In this document: piece by piece, positions 1 through 5,509 of the stretch
How positions within the stretch are numbered: the stretch's first letter is position 1
How the letters are laid out: each line of letters begins with the position of its first letter
NCBI GenBank assembly: GCA_937889205.1
Contig: CALARN010000001.1
Span: forward strand, 1 to 6,411
Length of the DNA stretch: 6,411 bases
Origin: an uncultured bacterium
GTDB taxonomy: Bacteria; Patescibacteriota; Dojkabacteria; B142; OLB20
Direction of reading: 5' to 3'
The notes under the pieces: generated by a model
Seen by the model: the letters and a program-made list of their open reading frames with translations, nothing else
Database searches by the model: none
What the model was told of the DNA's origin: nothing
Translations under genes and position numbers: made by a program

Positions 1-45
1 CCACCGAGATCTACACTCTTTCCCTACACGACGCTCTTCCGATCT
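1..45 (+). other. Illumina TruSeq/P5 adapter remnant (sequencing artefact)
   Basis: These 45 bases match the last 45 bases of the 58-base Illumina universal (P5/TruSeq read 1) adapter exactly, from CCACCGAGATCT through the terminal GCTCTTCCGATCT. The match is from memory of the adapter sequence. The biological sequence starts at base 46. Read on the minus strand, the adapter stays open in the frame of the surface-protein gene and adds 15 false residues (RSEERRVGKECRSRW) after codon 974. The contig was therefore assembled from reads that were not fully trimmed, and this end is the end of a sequenced insert rather than a real junction. Confidence 0.98.
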
Positions 46-2967
46 GGCTCCTCCGTTTCTCGCTGTAGTTGCTTGTCCTATGCCCGAGTAGCTTTCTCCT
101 TGCATTCCTTGCCCAGTATAGCTATTGGCCCCTCCCCTAAATCCTAAATTTGCGACTGTGATGGTTCCATTGTTTACTAATGCTTTATTTACTCTAAAAG
201 CAAGAATACCTCCCTTTGAACCGTTCCAAGGGCTAGCTGTTAAAGTTGTGCCAGCGTTAATAGTAAGGTTGTCATAATTTGGCACACGTTGCAGAATTAC
301 TTTTTGCTTGGATGCGCTTAGTCCGATATTATTGTCTCTATTCTCATCTTCTCCGTAATATTTTGTTTTGAAAGTAGTGAAGACAATTGTTGAGCCAGAA
401 ATACTGTCAATTTTTAAAATTTCATAATTACCAAGATTGGTAATTTCAGAACCGTTGCCTTGAATGTTTACCAGAATAACTTCATCTCCTGCTGTTAAAC
501 AGCCACTTGCAGGTTCTGAGTCTATCGTTGCAGAGATTTTTGTTAACTCAAGCACATTATAGCTAATTCCATCAGCGCAGGTTCTATCGACTGCAATAAT
601 GTCTGTATTAATATTCTTAGAGGATGCTATGGTTATATCCCCATCACTTGCATCACCAAATTCACCAGGCTGGAAGTTATCTCCTGATATTTCAATTTCG
701 GTACCTCCAGATATTGTTCCTACATTGTTATTAATACTATTAATAATCGGGGGATTTGCCAAAAAAAAGATTGCGTTAATTGCCTCGTAACTAACCCCAT
801 CTTCATTAGTAATTGTGATATCGGCATATCCTGAGATACTTGCAGGAGCGGTAAATTGAATGGTTTCTGTATCTACATAAGTATAACTTTGAATGTTGTC
901 ATTTATTTTCAATAGAAGATTGGGCATCAAACTTACACCTGTTATCGTTACTAGACTACCACCTTCTTTTGGAACTTCTTGGGGAACAACCGAAGTGATT
1001 GAGACTGGTGCAATATATTCGATACCATCAATTAATATATCTCGTTGGTTATCGGGATTAATTATCTCAATATCATAAGTTCCACTAGATTTTACAGGGG
1101 GGTAAATATTAATCTCTGATTCGCTAATGATTGAATATTGAATTTCGGCATTATCTAAAAAGACTTTTGTACCGTCAAAACCTTCATTCACAAAAATTGT
1201 ATTAGCTGCAGGAGAGCTACTACCTGCAATTGATCCTGAGTATTCGATATTTATTCTTCCAACTCCACCATTGCCCCCAACACTATCTGCTGAACCATAA
1301 TAATACGGAGTCATTGACTGTGCCGTCAAAAGTGAACTACCTAAATCAATCGAATTGGTTTTAATCTTAATACTCCCTCCGGCACCACTAGCGCCTCCAG
1401 CATAATTGTAATCATTTACGAATTCAGCATTGGCATTTATTGAACCAATATTGGTGCTATTTAGTAAATCCAAGATTACTATGCCTCCACCATCACCACC
1501 TAAACCATATGAACCACCACCACCAGATCCAAAGAATATCTTTGATTTTAAATCAGCTACTCCGTATATTGTTGTCGCGCCTAAGCCAAAAGGGTTTGGG
1601 TTACCTGCCCCATTACTCCCATTTGTTCCACTAGTTGCATGGCTGCCTCCGCCAGCACCATTCCACCAATACCAACCAGATTGGCCCGGGTGTCCACCGC
1701 CGCCGCCTCCAAGATTTGCAAGATAATCTCTGGTAGTATTATCGGCGCTAATCGTTTCCCCTTGCCCTCCCCTTTTATCTATACTGCCCGGATGTGGGGC
1801 AGTTATTCCCCCTTGATAACCTTTTCCTTGCATTGAGATTGTGCCTTGGTTTGAGAAATTTCCGCTAACTTTTAGATACATCACTCCGCCTTTTAATCCA
1901 TTCCAAGCATCACCAGAAAGAATAATCCCTGAGTTAATTGTCAGATTAAGATAATTAGGGACTCTTTGCAACATAACTTTTTGATTTGTTGGCCCGGTAC
2001 CAATGTTGTTGTCATCATCTTCATTTCCATAATAATTGTTCTTTGGTGTCGCAAATGTTATTTCATCACCATTAATTGCTGCGATGGCTAAAGTTTCATA
2101 ATTGCCAACATTTTGATAGTATTCAGTATTGCCTTGCAAATTTATTAATAATACTTCATCCCCTATCGTCAAACAATCTGGGCTGGGACTTGTTGCAAGT
2201 GTAGCAATACTGTTAGTCAGTCCTATTACAGAATAATTAATCGCATCTGCGCAATTTCTATTTGGCGAGATACTATCTTGGTTGATATTTTTATTTCCTG
2301 CTATTGTAACCGATCCATCCGTTCCATATCCGAATTGGCTCACCACAAAATTTGAGCCGAAAATTTTGACAAGTGAATTACCATTTGTGCTAGCGTACCC
2401 TGGTGAAATTGAGCTTATCACTGGAGCGTAACTTGAGGTATATCTTATAGTTACATTTTCTAATTCAACTTGAGTTTCACTATCACTAGCATGTAAAAAG
2501 GCGCGGTAGTAAAAATTCCCCTCACCTATTTCGCTATGGAATGTACTAATATGGGTATTAATTTCTGTTGCGGTATTTGTTTCAGAATAACCGTTGGTTG
2601 TTGAACTCCATTGTGTGTTCCACCAATACCAGTCGTTGCCGTTATTTGATATTTGATATTTAACGATCCCCTCATTATTTGCCCCAAGAGTTTCGATGAA
2701 CTCGAATATTTGTGTGTACTGTACATTGTCGGTGTTAGTTATATAAGGATTGTCTGTGGGGTAGCCTCCGGCTCCGTAAATTAACTTAATTGTTTCAGAA
2801 ACGATCTCAATTTTATTTGAATCAGAAATTGAAAATTCTTCTGGGGTGAAAAAACTGTTACTGTTAATGTTCTTATTTATTTTGCTATTTTGAACAAGCA
2901 GTACAACAATAATGAATACTGGAACTAAGAGAAAAAATATAACTAGTATTTTCTTTAACTTGGACAT
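46..2967 (-). CDS. Giant membrane-anchored surface protein with TIG domains and duplicated Gly-rich module (3' end missing)
   Basis: The frame is open from ATG at 2967 to the adapter, giving 974 codons without a stop; the C-terminus is missing. Residues 1-30 form a signal anchor: Lys at 3, 5 and 6, then a hydrophobic stretch at about 7-26 with no lipobox or clear cleavage site. Residues ~83-176 look like a beta-sandwich segment (WYWWN at 113-117). Residues 181-207 start a TIG/IPT domain (APVISSISP to GSNF). A ~173-residue module (215-387) and Gly-rich sequence (388-575) follow, including runs of six and four Gly. Residues ~598-652 resemble the second half of a TIG domain, 653-736 a complete TIG domain, and 738-765 the start of a third. 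A second copy of the module then occupies 773-946. Only four Cys are present (239, 265, 797, 823), one pair per module. The protein is probably displayed outside the membrane, with adhesion or attachment as a family-based inference. I do not recognise a named gene. The ATG fits the anchor and an upstream promoter, but there is no Shine-Dalgarno sequence. Confidence 0.92.
130..648 (-). repeat. Second copy of duplicated surface-protein module (residues 774-946)
   Basis: This stretch encodes a segment that aligns with residues 215-387 of the same protein at a constant offset of 558 residues, changing to 559 after one single-residue indel near residue 318/876. About half of the aligned residues are identical by eye. 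Shared landmarks are TCAD/NCAD, CLTxGDEV, a GN-rich turn, GNYE, YYG, DNNIG, QKVxLQRVPNY, NLTIN, WNGxKGG and a final GG. Gly-rich sequence begins again after it (SYTGQGMQGES) but is cut by the adapter within 30 residues, so the true repeat unit is probably longer. Confidence 0.85.
1807..2325 (-). repeat. First copy of duplicated surface-protein module (residues 215-387)
   Basis: This is the complete first copy of the module. It follows the GSNF strand of a TIG domain and runs directly into a long Gly-rich segment encoded at about 1243-1806. It carries the same paired Cys, 26 residues apart (239 and 265), as the second copy (797 and 823), which suggests an intramodule disulphide. The nucleotide sequences have diverged much more than the protein, so this is an old duplication rather than a recent tandem copy or assembly artefact. 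I recall similar CAD...GDEVLLINLQG...LQRVPNY segments in large secreted proteins of other bacteria, such as myxobacteria, but could not verify this. Confidence 0.85.
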
Positions 2968-2995
2968 TTAAGAATTCTGTATTTGATTACTACCT

Positions 2996-3024
2996 ATTAT
3001 GCTTTATCTCAAGGATAAGTTCAA
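2996..3024 (-). promoter_or_regulatory. Sigma70-type promoter for the surface-protein gene
   Basis: On the minus strand a -35 box TTGAAC (3019-3024, 4 of 6 to consensus) lies exactly 17 bp from a -10 box CATAAT (2996-3001, 5 of 6). The predicted transcript start is near 2989, giving a leader of about 22 nt before the ATG at 2967. No AGGAGG-like ribosome site is present in that leader. The promoter sits wholly in the 92-bp gap after the ABC-F stop, so the surface gene is probably transcribed on its own. Confidence 0.55.
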
Positions 3025-3038
3025 TTACATTTTTGCTT

Positions 3039-3064
3039 AATAAGGCTTGAATTTAAGGCTTATT
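3039..3064 (-). repeat. Imperfect inverted repeat over the ABC-F stop codon
   Basis: Read on the minus strand, AATAAGCCTT and AAGCCTTATT form 10-base arms with one mismatch around a 6-base loop. The octamer AAGCCTTA also occurs twice as a direct repeat in the same stretch. The hairpin includes the TAA stop of the ABC-F gene. No T-run follows it, so it is not a classical intrinsic terminator. It may slow or end ABC-F transcription or protect its 3' end, but this is weak evidence. Confidence 0.4.
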
Positions 3065-4550
3065 TACAAGCTAATTTCTCAAGGTCTAGCTCTTCATCAA
3101 TAGTAATTTCGCTGATGAAATTTGGGACATGACTTACTAAAATGACTGCCCCTTGGTAGTTGTTAATGGCGCGGGCAATTACGGGGATGTGTCTGAAGTT
3201 GATATGATTTGTTGGCTCATCTAAGATTAACAAACCAGGTTCTTGTAGCATAAATCTTGCATAGCTGAGAAGCCCCTTTTGGCCTTCTGAATATGTACTG
3301 ACTTTGTTTTGAAGTAATTCTCCGGGTAATAAGAATCTGCCTGCTGCTCCATATGCATGTGCCATGCGGTTAGTCACTCTACCAGATTTTATTGCCTCAT
3401 CTGGTATTGCTTCTTCAAGCACCTCGATACCGGTTTTATCTGTATCTAAGTCAGAAAAATCTTGGCTATAATACCCTACTCTTACTTCTGAGTCTATGTG
3501 TGCGCCTTGACCCCAGAGCATTGCTTTGATTAAGGTGCTCTTACCAATGCCATTTGGCCCTTTAATGATGAGTTTTTTGCCTCGAGTAAGATCTAGCTTC
3601 CATTCTTTTGTTATGGGTTTACCGTTTTTTAAAAAACTTACTGAAGAAATTTTTATTAAAGCGGCAGGATGGTGCTGATAAGGTATCTTAAATTCTGGAA
3701 TGGTCTTATCTTCTCTACGAATATCTACTAATTCTTCTCGATCTTCTTCAATATCTTCTCTAACTCGTCTGGCAAGTCTTCTCATGGCAACAGATTTACC
3801 ACCAAGTTTGTTGACCTTTTCAAAGCGATCAACAATTGTCTTATTAATTCTTGCGTTTAAAAGTCTTTCACGTTCAATTTGTGCTGCGATTTGTTCTAAT
3901 ACATCGTAATAGTTGCCAACGAATTGCTCTGTTTTATGGGTGAAAACATCTAAGTTAAGCACTCCATCTGTAAAGCAATTTAAAAAGTCAGCATCATGTG
4001 AGATTACTAAGCAGGTTTTCTCATACATGATAAGAAACATGGTCAAATGTTCGATACCGGTTTTGTCTAAATTATTTGTAGGTTCATCTAGTAAGAGTAT
4101 GTCGGGGTCTTGAATCAATGCATAAGCTAGTAATATTCTTGCCTTTTGACCCCCAGACAATTCTTTAATGCGAAGATTTAAAGGAACATCTAGATTTACC
4201 GCTTTTAATACTTTTTCTATGTCTTTTTCGATGCCATATTTAACTTCATCAAAAGCCGTTTCGAAGTATTCTAATATTGACAGCTCAAGATATTCGTGCG
4301 GCATCATTTGCTCTGCAATTGCAATTTTTGCTCCATTTTTAATGTTAATAAATCCTGAATCTGGTTTTAATTCTCCTGTTAATAGCTTGAAAATTGTAGT
4401 CTTGCCGGCACCATTTTGACCCATAATGGTGACTTTTGAATTTTTACGTACGGTAAAACTGGCCTCATCTAGAGTCACTTTATCTTCACCTTTTGGTGTC
4501 TCGTATTTAAACGATACATTGTCAAAACGAATAATTACTTCTTCTTTCAT
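3060..4550 (-). CDS. ABC-F family ATPase (ribosome-acting translation factor type)
   Basis: This complete 496-residue protein has two ATP-binding cassettes and no membrane segment, as in the soluble ABC-F family (EttA, Uup, antibiotic-protection types), which act at the ribosomal E site. Cassette 1 has Walker A GQNGAGKT (44-51), Q-loop Gln81, signature LSGGQ (131-135), Walker B ILLLDEPTNNLD (151-162, catalytic Glu156) and H-loop His185. A charged linker of about 80 residues (~215-295) is rich in Arg, Lys and Glu and should form the helical hairpin that touches P-site tRNA. Cassette 2 has Walker A GPNGIGKST (331-339), Q-loop Gln363, a changed signature YSEGQ (420-424), Walker B LLILDEPTNHIN (440-451, Glu445) and His474. 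The Q-loop-to-signature spacing in cassette 1 leaves no room for an EttA-type arm. Asn451 replaces the usual D-loop Asp. The subgroup, and whether it gives drug resistance or serves general translation, cannot be read from the sequence. The start is the ATG at 4550, 50 bp after the kinase gene, with its own extended -10. Confidence 0.96.
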   Translation of the reverse strand: MKEEVIIRFDNVSFKYETPKGEDKVTLDEASFTVRKNSKVTIMGQNGAGKTTIFKLLTGELKPDSGFINIKNGAKIAIAEQMMPHEYLELSILEYFETAFDEVKYGIEKDIEKVLKAVNLDVPLNLRIKELSGGQKARILLAYALIQDPDILLLDEPTNNLDKTGIEHLTMFLIMYEKTCLVISHDADFLNCFTDGVLNLDVFTHKTEQFVGNYYDVLEQIAAQIERERLLNARINKTIVDRFEKVNKLGGKSVAMRRLARRVREDIEEDREELVDIRREDKTIPEFKIPYQHHPAALIKISSVSFLKNGKPITKEWKLDLTRGKKLIIKGPNGIGKSTLIKAMLWGQGAHIDSEVRVGYYSQDFSDLDTDKTGIEVLEEAIPDEAIKSGRVTNRMAHAYGAAGRFLLPGELLQNKVSTYSEGQKGLLSYARFMLQEPGLLILDEPTNHINFRHIPVIARAINNYQGAVILVSHVPNFISEITIDEELDLEKLACK

Positions 4551-4572
4551 TAATATTCATAAAGCACCATGT

Positions 4573-4581
4573 ATAATAGCA
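4573..4581 (-). promoter_or_regulatory. Extended -10 promoter for the ABC-F gene
   Basis: On the minus strand the sequence is TGCTATTAT: a TGn extension plus TATTAT (4573-4578, 5 of 6 to TATAAT). No good -35 box is seen 17 bp upstream, which fits an extended -10 promoter. The predicted start near 4566 gives a leader of about 16 nt before the ATG at 4550, again without a Shine-Dalgarno motif. A TATAAT also reads on the plus strand here (4572-4577), but no plus-strand gene follows it. Confidence 0.45.
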
Positions 4582-4600
4582 TAAAATGAGGATAAATGCT

Positions 4601-5407
4601 TTAGGTGATAGGTTGCGTGGGTATTCTGTGATAGAAAAATTGATCGATTAAATTGAAGAATTCAATTTTATTTCTATCTACCTTCTGAGGTTCAATGCCG
4701 TATGCTTGATAAAAAAATGGAATAAATTCTTGTCCAAAGTTTCTAGCGATACTCCCCTCTATTGCTGAAAAGTCTCTGTGAATGTCTGAAATACCACCTT
4801 TTGTCCAATCAATCAGACTTACTAATTTTTCGGGAGTTATTAAAATATTGGGCAAGCAATAATCCCCATGAGTCAATGCAGTTTGGTCTAATGAAGCAAA
4901 TTGGTTTTGTAATTTTTGTAAGGCTGCAATCGGTGTCGAATTTGTTGCTTTAGTAAATTCGTCAATATTAATTCTGCCTTGAGCAATGTCGCTTGAAATA
5001 TTATCTAGTTCGGCATCCAAAATGTTTTGAGTTTTAGGAAAGGTTGAAAGGTCAGTATTATGTAGGCGATTTAAAGCCAAGGCTGCCAGCTTAATAATTT
5101 CCTTTTTTGTGAAAGCCGTTTTCATTCTTTGCGCCTGTTCACCTGGTACTGCTGTAATTATTAGTGAATAAACATCGCCATCATTTTCAAAACGTTTGAC
5201 TAGTGGGGTGTTTTGAAAATGTTGTGCTAACCAAATCAATATTTCTTTTTCAGAAACTAGAGCAGGAATATTTTCGCCTCTAGCCTGTTTTAGAAATAAT
5301 GAATAATTGCCTTTGTTATATTGTTGAATATTAAAACCTTCTCTGCCTACGAATTCGTTGACTAAAGTGTAACCTAAAAGTAATTTGACGATTTTTGAAC
5401 TTTTCAT
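4601..5407 (-). CDS. APH(3')-family aminoglycoside phosphotransferase-like kinase
   Basis: This 268-residue protein has the size of APH(3') enzymes (about 264-270), cytoplasmic kinases that use ATP to phosphorylate the 3'-OH of kanamycin-type aminoglycosides. Visible motifs are the ATP-binding Lys40 (LFLK), a likely partner Glu53 (SEKEILIWL), the catalytic loop HGDYCLPN (180-187, Asp182 and Asn187), the metal-binding Asp200 (LIDW), and the APH(3')-type C-terminus: DIHRDFSAIEGSIARNFG, then YGIEP and FFNLIDQFF. The usual Arg after the metal Asp (IDxGR) is Lys203, and the N-terminal nucleotide loop (VGREGFNIQQY) is not the typical G-S/D-x-A form. Substrate is therefore uncertain; related folds phosphorylate choline, fructosamine or macrolides, but the C-terminal motif favours APH(3'). 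I chose the ATG at 5407. An ATG at 5464 in the same frame would add MLYIYHNYYVVLYV..., which lies over the likely promoter and is not family sequence. There is no ribosome site. The ABC-F gene follows 50 bp downstream. Confidence 0.9.
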   Translation of the reverse strand: MKSSKIVKLLLGYTLVNEFVGREGFNIQQYNKGNYSLFLKQARGENIPALVSEKEILIWLAQHFQNTPLVKRFENDGDVYSLIITAVPGEQAQRMKTAFTKKEIIKLAALALNRLHNTDLSTFPKTQNILDAELDNISSDIAQGRINIDEFTKATNSTPIAALQKLQNQFASLDQTALTHGDYCLPNILITPEKLVSLIDWTKGGISDIHRDFSAIEGSIARNFGQEFIPFFYQAYGIEPQKVDRNKIEFFNLIDQFFYHRIPTQPIT

Positions 5408-5427
5408 GTAATAAATTCTATTAACAT

Positions 5428-5436
5428 ATAGTACCA
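5428..5436 (-). promoter_or_regulatory. Extended -10 promoter for the APH-like kinase gene
   Basis: On the minus strand the sequence is TGGTACTAT: a TGn extension plus TACTAT (5428-5433), which keeps the key A2 and T6 of TATAAT. The predicted start near 5421 leaves a leader of about 14 nt before the ATG at 5407. This supports the shorter start: the alternative ATG at 5464 lies upstream of this promoter. No clear -35 box is present. Confidence 0.4.
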
Positions 5437-5476
5437 CATAGTAATTGTGATAGATATATAACATAGGTCTATAATA

Positions 5477-5485
5477 TGGTATAAT
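5477..5485 (+). promoter_or_regulatory. Perfect extended -10 promoter for the divergent gene
   Basis: The plus strand reads TGGTATAAT, an exact TGn-TATAAT extended -10, with the hexamer at 5480-5485. A second TATAAT lies just upstream at 5470-5475. No convincing -35 box is seen. The predicted transcript start is near 5492, giving a leader of about 18 nt before the ATG at 5510. It lies back to back with the kinase promoter within the 102-bp intergenic region. Confidence 0.6.
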
Positions 5486-5509
5486 CTGTCACATAAATAT
5501 ATAGCCAAT

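Noticed and set aside
599..1078. Short plus-strand ORFs with hydrophobic segments.
   Set aside because: They are antisense shadows of the 974-codon minus-strand frame, which has clear domain content and a promoter.
1430..1726. Plus-strand 98-codon Pro-rich ORF resembling an extensin-like protein.
   Set aside because: It is the antisense of the Gly-rich segment of the minus-strand surface protein (GGN codons read as CCN). It has no promoter or ribosome site of its own.
1243..1806. Gly-rich region as a collagen-like or ice-binding repeat.
   Set aside because: There is no regular Gly-X-Y or Thr-X-Thr periodicity; the Gly runs are irregular.
1661..2631. A 14-bp identical repeat, TTCCACCAATACCA, at 1661-1674 and 2618-2631.
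   Set aside because: Both encode the aromatic string WYWWN in the same protein, but the flanking sequences are unrelated. It is most likely chance reuse of codons.
3039..3064. Intrinsic terminator after the ABC-F gene.
   Set aside because: The stem has a mismatch and is not followed by a T-run on the minus strand, so it is listed only as an inverted repeat.
5408..5464. N-terminal extension of the kinase (MLYIYHNYYVVLYV...) as a possible membrane anchor.
   Set aside because: It overlaps the likely promoter, is mostly AT-rich codons, and is not part of the APH family. The Met at 5407 gives a normal APH(3') length.
5424..5467. Repeated ACATAG/ATAGTA motifs in the divergent intergenic region as an operator.
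   Set aside because: The motifs are short, AT-rich and irregularly spaced, with no clear dyad symmetry, so they could easily be chance.
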